Assembly (NCBI GenBank): GCA_017411885.1
Contig: JAFQPF010000069.1
Coordinates: 1-10,601 of the forward strand
Length of the DNA stretch: 10,601 nt
Direction: 5' to 3'
DNA from: Clostridia bacterium
GTDB taxonomy: Bacteria > Bacillota_A > Clostridia > Oscillospirales > CAG-272
The first letter of the stretch is position 1. Every line of letters begins with the position of its first letter. The notes under the pieces were generated by a model. The model worked only from the letters and a program-made list of their open reading frames with translations, was not told the origin of the DNA and ran no database searches. The translations under genes were made by a program, and so were the position numbers. Positions 1-6,864 of this stretch are shown here, in pieces.

Positions 1-1342
1 CTATTACCGCCTGCTTATTGTTAGCCTTCTGTACGCTCGCACCGCCTACAAGGAGTGCCGCGATCGAATAAAGACCTACGTTTGTCTGCTGTTGGATGGT
101 ATTGAACGTACCAAGGTTCTGAAGGAATATAAGCTGTCCCCAAGCCGCAAGCACGGTGGAAACGCATACCGCGATTATTCTTGTGCGGTTTACGTTGATA
201 CCCGCGGATGTTGCTACCGCGCGGTTCTGACCCACCGTTCTCATATCCTGACCGAGCTTTGTTGAAAGGAGCCAGTTATTGATAGCACAGAACACAAATA
301 TCATAGCGTATGTGCAGGCAGGAAGACGAACGCTTACCGTAACCGCCTTTACCGCAGGAATAAGCGAAAGCAGATAAAGCACGATCATCGCGATAATTCC
401 GGCGATCGGACGCTTTACATCCTTTTTATTTATCGCGCCAAGCACAAGCTTAACAGCGAACACAATAATCGCCACAATCGCGAAAAGTACGATCGCATCC
501 GAAAGCAAGAGTCTGTTCTGACCGTAAAGGTTATTAAGCCTATAGCATACGGGTGCAAACGTATTAAATATTCCGGGCACACCCGTACCGTTTGCGATTG
601 CCGTTTCAAGTGCCGACACGATTCCCGTTACGGCAAATGCTACGCCGCCGAGCACAAGTGCTATTACCATGCCCGATATTCTCTTCTTAAGCTCAAGCTG
701 CTGAGCCTTTATCTTCTTGTATACGATAAGAACGAGCTGTGCAACTATAAAGATTATAGCCGCAACCTTTACAACGTCAAACAGGCTTATATCGTCAAGC
801 GAATACTTAAGCGAGCCTGTAAGGTCGAATGCATTCTTAAGACCGAAGCCTCGGGGCAAGAGGTTGGGGTCGTCAAAGGGGATAACTCCGCCTATGATAT
901 AAAGCACGAAAAGCTTATAAAGACCGTCTGCAAAATATCCGAGAACAAGACCGGTTATCATTTCCGAACCCTTGGTCTTATTGTAAAGGATACCGACAAG
1001 CATACCGAAGATTATCGCAAGAGGTGTCGCGATAAGCGCGGTAAGGATAAAGCCGTTTATACCTGTAAAGCCCCAATGCACTACCCAGAATATCGCTATC
1101 TGCGATGCGATAGCACCGACAACGATACCGAAGTTAAGTCCAAGACCTGCAAGAACGGGGATGATAAGCGACAGCACCAGGCAGGCGTTTCTGCCAAGTC
1201 GGGTGAAAAGCTCACCCGAAACATAGGATACGTTTACTCCCGAATATCCGATACAGAATATACAAAGCACCGCAAAAAGGATAAGCACCTTGTTTTCAAA
1301 GAGAAAAGAGCCGATATTTGATAAAAGCTTCTTATTCTTCAC
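1..1342 (-). CDS. ABC importer permease, second of pair (partial, C-terminus off left edge)
   Basis: This is an inner-membrane permease of the BPD_transp_2 class (sugar/nucleoside importers), partner of the permease encoded just upstream. It reads open for 447 codons to the window edge with no stop. The start is a GTG at 1342-1340, preceded by GGGAGGTG at 1356-1349, and it overlaps the end of the first permease by 11 bp, so the two are probably translationally coupled. Visible features are a hydrophobic N-terminal segment near residues 18-33, further hydrophobic segments near 53-82, 98-120, 193-208, 223-241, 283-302 and 314-330, and the family's cytoplasmic coupling-loop motif GQNRAVATSAGINV at 371-384. 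In the partner the same motif sits at 239-252, so this protein carries about 130 extra residues ahead of it. That is long for a family usually near 310-370 aa. The frame is clean, so this looks like a real enlarged permease rather than a fusion artefact. The substrate is unknown. Confidence 0.87.
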   Translation of the reverse strand, partial: MKNKKLLSNIGSFLFENKVLILFAVLCIFCIGYSGVNVSYVSGELFTRLGRNACLVLSLIIPVLAGLGLNFGIVVGAIASQIAIFWVVHWGFTGINGFILTALIATPLAIIFGMLVGILYNKTKGSEMITGLVLGYFADGLYKLFVLYIIGGVIPFDDPNLLPRGFGLKNAFDLTGSLKYSLDDISLFDVVKVAAIIFIVAQLVLIVYKKIKAQQLELKKRISGMVIALVLGGVAFAVTGIVSALETAIANGTGVPGIFNTFAPVCYRLNNLYGQNRLLLSDAIVLFAIVAIIVFAVKLVLGAINKKDVKRPIAGIIAMIVLYLLSLIPAVKAVTVSVRLPACTYAMIFVFCAINNWLLSTKLGQDMRTVGQNRAVATSAGINVNRTRIIAVCVSTVLAAWGQLIFLQNLGTFNTIQQQTNVGLYSIAALLVGGASVQKANNKQAVI

Positions 1343-2438
1343 TTGAAACACCTCCCTTTGCCTTGGTGAGCGCGTAAAGAATTACGCCGTTCTGAATTAT
1401 CTGACGCATGGTATCCGAAATGTCGGTACCCTGAAGCATTACGTTTGAAAGCGGAGGCGTCATAATGATAAGTCCCTGGAACAGGAAGGTACCGATGATA
1501 ACGTGGCTTATCTTCGCTTTTCTTGTTGTAGCACCGCCTATAAGCACCGCCGCAACACACTGGAAGCCCATTGAAAGGGGCGCGGTATACGCCTGAATAA
1601 AGCCATAGCCCTGAGCGTATATGATAATACCGATAGCACCGAGTGCTGTCGAAAGCGCGATTCCGCGAATTCTCATTTTATCAACATTTATACCGCTTGC
1701 ACGCGCAAACTGAGGGTTGCTTCCCGCAGCGGTTATAGCCTTACCCGTCTTTGTTCTCATATATATGTAAACAAGGAAGCAGGCAAGCAAAACTACAACG
1801 ATAAGTCCGGTCGGGATATATATACCGGCTGTAACTCCCTCTTTCTTGAAGAGAGTAAAACCGCCGGCGTTATACAAAACAGAGCCGAACGAGGTATTGA
1901 GGTTGATCTGGTTACGAACACCCTTACCGCCAAGTGCCCACTTGATGATACCGCTTGTAAAGGGAGCTGTAAACCATACGATACTCATAAGGTATATTGC
2001 CGAATAACCAACGTATGTGGTAACCGTCATTTCGTCGCCCTTGACGCGGTTAAGAAGCATTCCGTAAAGCACGCCTACAAACCACGCGATAACAGCGCCG
2101 AGTATAATAGCAAATATGATAGACGCCCACGGGCCGAAGCCGGGGAGAACTGCGTTTACCTTTTCGGCGATTTCAAATTCTATCGCAAGCAGACCGCTGA
2201 GTATACCGCATACGATACCAAGGCTTACGCCGAAGTTAGGTCCGACGCCGCACTGGATAGAGGGTATCATCGCAAGAGCAAGGATTCCCCACATACCCCA
2301 GTACTTGATAACACTTCCGAGGTAGGATAACACGTCAAGCTTATAGACACCCATAAGCGCAACGATAAGTATGAAGAAGGCAAGGATGATAAGACGGGGA
2401 AGGTTAACGTTCTTAAGCATTTCTTTTATCTTTTCCAT
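1332..2438 (-). CDS. ABC importer permease, first of pair
   Basis: A 368-residue polytopic membrane protein of the BPD_transp_2 family, which forms half of the transmembrane channel of sugar/nucleoside-type ABC importers. Hydrophobic segments are visible near residues 14-30, 50-85, 104-128, 143-160, 205-226, 258-276, 290-302 and 311-327. The conserved coupling-helix motif GSNPQFARASGINV lies at 239-252 and should contact the ATPase. The length is normal for the family. Its ATG shares one base with the TAA of the ATPase gene (TAATG at 2440-2436), with GAGG just ahead, so it is very likely translationally coupled to it. It should act with the neighbouring ATPase, second permease and lipoprotein as one importer. 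The substrate cannot be read from the sequence. Confidence 0.92.
   Translation of the reverse strand: MEKIKEMLKNVNLPRLIILAFFILIVALMGVYKLDVLSYLGSVIKYWGMWGILALAMIPSIQCGVGPNFGVSLGIVCGILSGLLAIEFEIAEKVNAVLPGFGPWASIIFAIILGAVIAWFVGVLYGMLLNRVKGDEMTVTTYVGYSAIYLMSIVWFTAPFTSGIIKWALGGKGVRNQINLNTSFGSVLYNAGGFTLFKKEGVTAGIYIPTGLIVVVLLACFLVYIYMRTKTGKAITAAGSNPQFARASGINVDKMRIRGIALSTALGAIGIIIYAQGYGFIQAYTAPLSMGFQCVAAVLIGGATTRKAKISHVIIGTFLFQGLIIMTPPLSNVMLQGTDISDTMRQIIQNGVILYALTKAKGGVSSEE
1349..1356 (-). promoter_or_regulatory. Ribosome binding site that fixes the GTG start of the second permease
   Basis: The minus strand reads GGGAGGTG, then six bases, then GTG. It lies inside the last codons of the first permease and is the strongest Shine-Dalgarno match near this junction. 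It supports a GTG start at 1342 rather than any later ATG. Confidence 0.75.
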
Positions 2439-4033
2439 TATTCCTCTCCCCTTTCCTTACTTCCTGACATTGCAAGACCGTATTTAGCATCCGAATCGTC
2501 CGGCTTAAGCATAGCGGTAAGCTTTCCGTCAGACACTATCGCGATACGGTCGCTCAAGCTGCGAAGCTCATTGAGCTCGGAGCTTACGACGATTATCGTA
2601 AGTCCGCTTTCGCGGTTAAGCTTTACGAGTAATTCAAGCACAAGCTTCTTTGCGCCGATATCTATGCCTCGTGTCGGCTCGGAAACTATAAGAAGCTTCG
2701 GCTCAAGCGCAAGTGCGCGTGCAAGGCACACCTTTTGCTGATTACCGCCCGAAAGACGTCCCACGTACTGAGATGCGCCTGTGCAACGGATATCAAGCTT
2801 TTTGATCATATCCTCGGCAAAGCTCTTTGCCGATTTTGAATCGAATATTTTTAACGGACCGAATTTATGTAAGAAGTTTTCCTTTACCTGCATAGCCGTA
2901 AAGGTAATGTTCTGCTCGATCGTTTCTTCAAGCAACAGACCTACTCCGCGCCTGTCCTCGGACACGAACGCAATACCCTTATTAAGCGCGTCTCCGAGCT
3001 TGTTCGGGTTGATTTTTTCGCCGTCGAACACGATCTCGCCTGCCGCCTCGTAAAGACCGAGTATACCGTTGGGAATACCGACCTTTCCCTGACCTGCAAG
3101 ACCGCCGATACCGAGTATCTCGCCGCGGCGCACGTCAAGATCGATTCCGTTGACTCTCTCACCCGGCATATCAACAAAGTAATCGCGGAGTGAAAGTATA
3201 ACGTCGTTATCGTCAAGCGTTCTGTTGTCGACTGTATCCTCGACGAGCTTTTCTACCTTACGTCCGATCATAAGCTCTGCGATTCTTGCCGCAGTGGTCT
3301 CCTTTGTGATAAGACGTTCAACAAGCGTACCGTCTCTGAGCACCGTCATACTGTCGGTAACGCTCATAACCTCGTCGATACGGTGAGTGATGAAGATTAT
3401 GGCAATTCCCTTTGCCGCGATAGTGCGCATAGCCTCGAGAAGTCTTTCAGCCTCGCTTTCGGTAAGCACAGCCGTCGGCTCGTCGAAGATAAGTATCTGC
3501 ATACCGCTCTTGTCTATCTCACGCGCGATCTCGATAAACTGCATATAGCCTACAGGAAGTCCGCGTACAAGCGTGTCCTCGCTTATATCAAGTCCGATGG
3601 TGTCAAGTGCTTCCCTTGCATCACCTGCCATTGCCTTTTTATCAAGTGCCTCAAGCTTCCTGCCAAAAAGCGCGCTCGCTACTGTAGGCGTTGTTATCTC
3701 ACGACCTACCTTTATGTTTTCGGTAACCGTGAAGCCGGGGATAAGCATAAACTCCTGGTGCACCATTCCGATGCCAAGCTCCATCGCCTTTTGCGGTGAG
3801 TCTATTACAACCTCTTTTCCGTTTACCTCAATAGTTCCCTTAAATCCACCGGTATTATGTATCACCGGCATACCGAAGAGGATATTCATAAGAGTGGATT
3901 TTCCCGCGCCGTTTTCACCCATAAGCGCGTGTATCTCACCGGGAGCGATATGCAGATCAACGCCCTTTAAGACACGGTTTCCGTAATACTCCTTTTCGAT
4001 CCCCTTCATGCTTAACACATAAGGTTTATCCAT
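2438..4033 (-). CDS. Double-domain ABC importer ATPase (sugar/nucleoside class)
   Basis: A 531-residue cytoplasmic protein with two fused nucleotide-binding domains, as in RbsA and BMP-system ATPases, energising the two permeases encoded downstream. Domain 1 has Walker A GENGAGKST at 39-47, Q-loop Gln93, signature LPVGYMQ at 159-165, Walker B LIFDEP at 181-186 and H-loop His217. Domain 2 has a degenerate Walker A (GLAGQGKV at 311-318, Val replacing Ser/Thr), a canonical signature LSGGNQQ at 427-433, Walker B LLIVSEP at 447-453 and Ser instead of His in the H-loop (VSSE). The start at 4033 was chosen because AAAGGA lies nine bases ahead. An in-frame ATG at 4057 would add eight residues but has no Shine-Dalgarno. 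The gene is 181 bp from the lipoprotein gene and overlaps the first permease by one base. Confidence 0.93.
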   Translation of the reverse strand: MDKPYVLSMKGIEKEYYGNRVLKGVDLHIAPGEIHALMGENGAGKSTLMNILFGMPVIHNTGGFKGTIEVNGKEVVIDSPQKAMELGIGMVHQEFMLIPGFTVTENIKVGREITTPTVASALFGRKLEALDKKAMAGDAREALDTIGLDISEDTLVRGLPVGYMQFIEIAREIDKSGMQILIFDEPTAVLTESEAERLLEAMRTIAAKGIAIIFITHRIDEVMSVTDSMTVLRDGTLVERLITKETTAARIAELMIGRKVEKLVEDTVDNRTLDDNDVILSLRDYFVDMPGERVNGIDLDVRRGEILGIGGLAGQGKVGIPNGILGLYEAAGEIVFDGEKINPNKLGDALNKGIAFVSEDRRGVGLLLEETIEQNITFTAMQVKENFLHKFGPLKIFDSKSAKSFAEDMIKKLDIRCTGASQYVGRLSGGNQQKVCLARALALEPKLLIVSEPTRGIDIGAKKLVLELLVKLNRESGLTIIVVSSELNELRSLSDRIAIVSDGKLTAMLKPDDSDAKYGLAMSGSKERGEE

Positions 4034-4042
4034 TTTAGTATT

Positions 4043-4048
4043 TCCTTT
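4043..4048 (-). promoter_or_regulatory. Ribosome binding site deciding the ATPase start
   Basis: The minus strand reads AAAGGA nine bases before the ATG at 4033. The more distal in-frame ATG at 4057 is preceded by CCAATTGAAA, with no Shine-Dalgarno, so the shorter 531-residue product is preferred. Confidence 0.6.
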
Positions 4049-4135
4049 CATTTTCAATTGGCCCGCGCCACAAGAATCTCCCTGCCGCCCTCGGCGACAC
4101 GGACATTGCTGCAGCGCGATATACTTTATATTAAG

Positions 4136-4174
4136 AAATGCCCGCCGATTTGCACTGCAGATCAGCGGGCATTT
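4136..4174 (-). terminator. GC-rich hairpin between lipoprotein and ATPase genes (leaky terminator or mRNA-stabilising stem)
   Basis: AAATGCCCGC at 4136-4145 pairs perfectly with GCGGGCATTT at 4165-4174. A further three-base pairing (GAT/ATC) inside closes a loop holding the palindrome CTGCAG. Minus-strand transcripts leave the stem through ATTTCTTAAT, a broken U-tract, so termination should be incomplete. A hairpin here is what one expects when the binding protein must be made in excess over the ATPase and permeases: either partial termination or protection of the upstream mRNA end. The choice between those two is inference. Confidence 0.6.
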
Positions 4175-4214
4175 TCGACCTAACCGATATTTTTATTCAA
4201 CAGAATAATTTATA

Positions 4215-5405
4215 TTAGAAATCGTAGAAGGGGCAAAGGAGCATGTAGAAGTTTTCTACAGTTGTATCGCCGTCTACGTACTTGGAAATTGTCATTTCCT
4301 CGCCACCCTTAGACTTGAGGCAATCGAAGAATACTTCTTCGTCAAGCTTGCCGTTTGTCTGACCTTCGCAGTACTTGATAGCATAATCAACGCCTGCTTC
4401 GATCATAAGCATATTAACGGGTGTTCCCCATGTGGACATTCTGCCCTCGTTGCCGTATTCAGCAACCTTAGTCTTGATTTCGCCAAGGATGTATTCAACG
4501 TCACCCTCGTGACCTTCTGTGGAGATCGCGAATGCAGAGGGATAGCCGTGGTAGGGGCTGGGGCAGCACTGCTGCGGGAATATAGCGCCAAGCTCAGCAC
4601 ACTGGAGGATGAGGGGTTCCTGCATCGAGCAGTTTGTGGAGAAGAACGCTGTGTCCTTGCCGTACTGGTCTACGTAAACCTTGATGTTTTCTGTGATCCA
4701 AGCCTGTGCGCCTGTTACACCTGCGTCACCTGTAGGATCGGGAGCAGTTGCTTCAACGTACTGGATGCCGAGCTCTTCACATCTCTTTTCGAAGAGTTCC
4801 TTACGTGCGCCGATTGTAGCGTAGCCGAGGTGACGCTCGAAGGAAACGTGAACGAATGTCTTAGCGCCCATCTTGTGAGCCTGGTCGATGATAGTTGTAC
4901 CCATAGCGATCTCGTCTACGAGCATGCAGATGTCAGCTGCAGATGCGATAACTGCAGGGTCTTCTGCACATACGCCTGTAACGAAGAGAACGTCGTCGCG
5001 GGTTTCCTTAACCTTATTGATAGCAGCTGTTGCGCCGGGAACTGCCTGAACGAAAACGATCGCCTTAACAGCGGGGTCAGCAGCCATATTGGTTACGGTA
5101 GCGATTGTCTGCTCTGTTTCGGAAGAGAAGTTGTCGGGATATGTAGCTGTAACGATCATATCGCCGTATGTTTCCTTAGCCTTAAGAGCAGCCTGGTATT
5201 CTTCTTCACCCTGAGAAACAGTACCTGTGATGATACCGATCTTGTACGCAGGAGCATCAGATTCATCTGCAGAATCAACGTTTTCTACAGAATCAGCAAC
5301 AGATTCAGATTCGCTGTCGGAAACGACAGGAGCTTCTGTACCGGTGCATGCTACCATTGAAAGAAGCATAAGAACCGAAAGGATCAATGCAATAATCTTT
5401 TTCAT
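4215..5405 (-). CDS. DUF3798-like substrate-binding lipoprotein of the ABC importer
   Basis: A 396-residue exported lipoprotein, inferred to capture the substrate outside the cell for the importer encoded downstream. Residues 1-19 form a lipoprotein signal (two Lys, a hydrophobic core, then MVAC), so Cys20 should be lipidated. Residues 21-52 are a Ser/Glu/Asp-rich linker. The mature domain begins at KIGIITGTVSQGEEEYQ (55-71) and contains VKAIVFVQAVPG near 113-124. The text resembles the PF12683 (DUF3798) family of Firmicutes periplasmic-binding-like proteins more than classic BMP or ribose-binding proteins; this was recognised from memory and not searched. The mature part has ten cysteines, including a CC pair at 280-281, which is many for a surface protein. 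Start support is strong: AAGGAG seven bases before the ATG. It has its own promoter and is the first gene of the transporter operon. The ligand is unknown. Confidence 0.87.
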   Translation of the reverse strand: MKKIIALILSVLMLLSMVACTGTEAPVVSDSESESVADSVENVDSADESDAPAYKIGIITGTVSQGEEEYQAALKAKETYGDMIVTATYPDNFSSETEQTIATVTNMAADPAVKAIVFVQAVPGATAAINKVKETRDDVLFVTGVCAEDPAVIASAADICMLVDEIAMGTTIIDQAHKMGAKTFVHVSFERHLGYATIGARKELFEKRCEELGIQYVEATAPDPTGDAGVTGAQAWITENIKVYVDQYGKDTAFFSTNCSMQEPLILQCAELGAIFPQQCCPSPYHGYPSAFAISTEGHEGDVEYILGEIKTKVAEYGNEGRMSTWGTPVNMLMIEAGVDYAIKYCEGQTNGKLDEEVFFDCLKSKGGEEMTISKYVDGDTTVENFYMLLCPFYDF

Positions 5406-5412
5406 AATTTTT

Positions 5413-5418
5413 CTCCTT
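5413..5418 (-). promoter_or_regulatory. Ribosome binding site of the lipoprotein gene
   Basis: AAGGAG on the minus strand lies seven bases ahead of the ATG at 5405. This is a near-ideal site, consistent with high expression of the binding protein. Confidence 0.8.
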
Positions 5419-5430
5419 AATCAATTATTT

Positions 5431-5446
5431 GTCCGGGTAAACGGAC
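5431..5446 (-). promoter_or_regulatory. Small 5' leader hairpin of the transporter mRNA
   Basis: GTCCG at 5431-5435 pairs with CGGAC at 5442-5446 across a six-base loop. It sits between the predicted transcription start (about 5464) and the ribosome binding site. It may protect the 5' end of the mRNA; it is too small to call a riboswitch. Confidence 0.35.
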
Positions 5447-5470
5447 GAATATCGGTTATTTGGTATATAT

Positions 5471-5499
5471 ATTTTATCAAAAATGCGTTATAAATGCAA
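5471..5499 (-). promoter_or_regulatory. Sigma-A promoter of the ABC transporter operon
   Basis: The minus strand carries -35 TTGCAT (5499-5494), a 17-base spacer, and -10 TAAAAT (5476-5471) with an extended -10 TG one base upstream. AT-rich sequence lies upstream. The predicted start is near 5464, giving a leader of about 60 bases before the lipoprotein ATG. No clear operator palindrome overlaps it apart from the leader hairpin at 5431-5446. Confidence 0.75.
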
Positions 5500-5622
5500 C
5501 AGTTTCGGAATATTTCAACTTTTTGCACAAATATTTCATTCTCTTTTGAGCGAATTTGCCAAAATTATAACGAAGTCTTAATTACCGCATCCGCAAAAGC
5601 CGGCGAAATAAGACAAATTATC

Positions 5623-5664
5623 AAAAAAACTATCCGTTCCGCGCACGGAACGGATAGTTTTTTT
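5623..5664 (-). terminator. Strong intrinsic terminator after capG
   Basis: An 18-bp perfect stem (5623-5640 with 5647-5664) closes a six-base loop, with seven A/T pairs at its base. Read on the minus strand it begins five bases after the capG stop and ends in TTTTTTT, a textbook Rho-independent terminator. The symmetric A and T tracts would also stop transcription in the other direction. It insulates the polysaccharide operon from the transporter promoter 120 bp further on. Confidence 0.93.
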
Positions 5665-5669
5665 GTTCT

Positions 5670-6854
5670 TTAATTCTTTCTCCAGACCATTTTGTTTACG
5701 ATACCGGTGTAGCTCTGGATTATTTTTACCACCTTTGTCGACACGTTTTCTTCCACGTAATCGGGTACGGGGATGCCGTAGTCGCCGTTTTCATTCATCG
5801 AAACTGCCGTTTCAACCGCCTGTAATAAGCTATCCTTATCTATTCCCGCGATAAAGAAGCAGGCTTTATCAAGCGCTTCGGGGCGCTCGGTAGAGGTTCT
5901 GATACACACCGCAGGGAAGGGATTGCCCACCGATGTAAAGAAGCTTGATTCCTCGGGAAGCGTTCCCGAATCGGACACTACCGCATACGCGTTCATCTGC
6001 AAATGGTTATAGTCGTGGAAGCCGAGCGGCTCGTGGCGTATCACGCGGCGATCAAGCTCAAAGCCGGATGCCTCAAGGCGCTTTTTGCTTCTCGGATGGC
6101 AGGAATAAAGTATCGGCATATCGTACTTTTCCGCCATTTTATTGATTGCTTCAAACAGCGAAAGAAAATTCCTTTCGGTATCGATATTTTCCTCTCTGTG
6201 TGCCGAAAGAAGGATATATTTTTTCTTTTCAAGACCAAGTCTTGTTAAAATATCGCTTGCCTCTATATCCTTAAGGTTATTATGTAACACCTCCGCCATA
6301 GGTGATCCTGTTACGTAGGTTCTCTCTTTAGGAAGACCGCATTCGTGCAAATACTTGCGCGCGTGCTCCGAATAAGCAAGGTTTACGTCCGAGATTATAT
6401 CAACGATCCTGCGGTTTGTTTCCTCAGGTAAGCACTCGTCCTTGCATCTGTTGCCCGCTTCCATATGGAAGATCGGTATATGAAGTCTTTTCGCGGATAT
6501 TGCAGACAGGCAGGAGTTTGTGTCGCCGAGTATCAGAAGCGCGTCAGGCTTTATCTGACTCATAAGCTTATACGAGCAGTTGATGATATTACCGACCGTC
6601 GCACCGAGATCGTCGCCGACCGCGTCCATATACACCTCGGGAGCGTCAAGCTTAAGATCACGGAAGAAAACTCCGTTTAAGTTATAATCGTAATTCTGAC
6701 CGGTATGTGCAAGCACGCAGTCAAAGTATTTACGACACTTATTTATAACCGCCGCAAGACGTATGATCTCGGGGCGTGTGCCGACTATTATAAGAAGCTT
6801 AAGTCTGCCGTCATTCTTGAAGCTGATATCGCTGTAATCAAGTTTTATATCCAT
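5670..6854 (-). CDS. capG: CapG/FnlC-type UDP-sugar C2 epimerase (last step to UDP-L-FucNAc)
   Basis: A cytosolic enzyme of the non-hydrolysing UDP-GlcNAc 2-epimerase superfamily. In the CapEFG pathway it inverts C2 of UDP-N-acetyl-L-pneumosamine to give UDP-N-acetyl-L-fucosamine. With the start at 6854 the product has 394 residues. Family signatures are VGTRPEIIRL at 24-33, GDTNS at 110-114 (Asp111), HMEAGN at 130-135 (Glu132), PEETNRR at 143-149, SAHREEN at 217-223 (His219) and SDSGTLPEES at 294-303, placing it with CapG/FnlC by motif and context. The ATG at 6854 has GGAG six bases ahead. A longer open frame reaches an ATG at 6929, but its first residues would be encoded by the palindromic element and no ribosome binding site precedes it. 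Even so, about 23 residues precede the VGTRPE motif, more than in typical members. It is the last gene of the operon. Confidence 0.88.
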   Translation of the reverse strand: MDIKLDYSDISFKNDGRLKLLIIVGTRPEIIRLAAVINKCRKYFDCVLAHTGQNYDYNLNGVFFRDLKLDAPEVYMDAVGDDLGATVGNIINCSYKLMSQIKPDALLILGDTNSCLSAISAKRLHIPIFHMEAGNRCKDECLPEETNRRIVDIISDVNLAYSEHARKYLHECGLPKERTYVTGSPMAEVLHNNLKDIEASDILTRLGLEKKKYILLSAHREENIDTERNFLSLFEAINKMAEKYDMPILYSCHPRSKKRLEASGFELDRRVIRHEPLGFHDYNHLQMNAYAVVSDSGTLPEESSFFTSVGNPFPAVCIRTSTERPEALDKACFFIAGIDKDSLLQAVETAVSMNENGDYGIPVPDYVEENVSTKVVKIIQSYTGIVNKMVWRKN

Positions 6855-6856
6855 AA

Positions 6857-6864
6857 TATTCTCC
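6857..6864. repeat. Direct repeat copy 1 (possible target-site duplication)
   Basis: TATTCTCC here is identical to 7009-7016. On the minus strand it reads GGAGAATA and contains the capG Shine-Dalgarno, so chance similarity between two ribosome binding sites is a real alternative. Confidence 0.45.
6861..6864 (-). promoter_or_regulatory. Ribosome binding site deciding the capG start
   Basis: GGAG followed by AATATT and ATG (6854) is the only well-spaced Shine-Dalgarno among the in-frame starts at 6929, 6866 and 6854. It is part of the 8-bp GGAGAATA sequence that recurs at 7009-7016. Confidence 0.7.

Larger units (their letters stand above)
4034..4214. other. Lipoprotein-ATPase intergenic spacer
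   Basis: These 181 bp separate the lipoprotein stop from the ATPase start. They hold the hairpin at 4136-4174, a GC-rich stretch at about 4060-4117 with a small GCCG-CCCT-CGGC stem at 4084-4095, and the ATPase ribosome binding site. No convincing -35/-10 pair was found on the minus strand, so the ATPase and permeases probably depend on read-through from the promoter ahead of the lipoprotein. Confidence 0.6.

Noticed and set aside
3383..3986. Overlapping plus-strand open frames of about 137 codons
   Set aside because: They are antisense to the conserved first nucleotide-binding domain of the ATPase and show no motif or start signal.
4509..5360. A 283-codon open frame on the plus strand
   Set aside because: It lies wholly antisense to the lipoprotein gene, is improbably rich in Cys and Ser, has no ribosome binding site or family motif, and mirrors the codon pattern of the real gene.
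5431..5446. Riboswitch in the transporter leader
   Set aside because: The leader is only about 60 bases with one 5-bp hairpin. No known aptamer fold and no terminator/antiterminator pair are present.
5564..5592. A second promoter using TATAAT at 5569-5564 on the minus strand
   Set aside because: The -10 is good, but the 17-base position holds GGATGC instead of a -35, and a better promoter lies closer to the gene.
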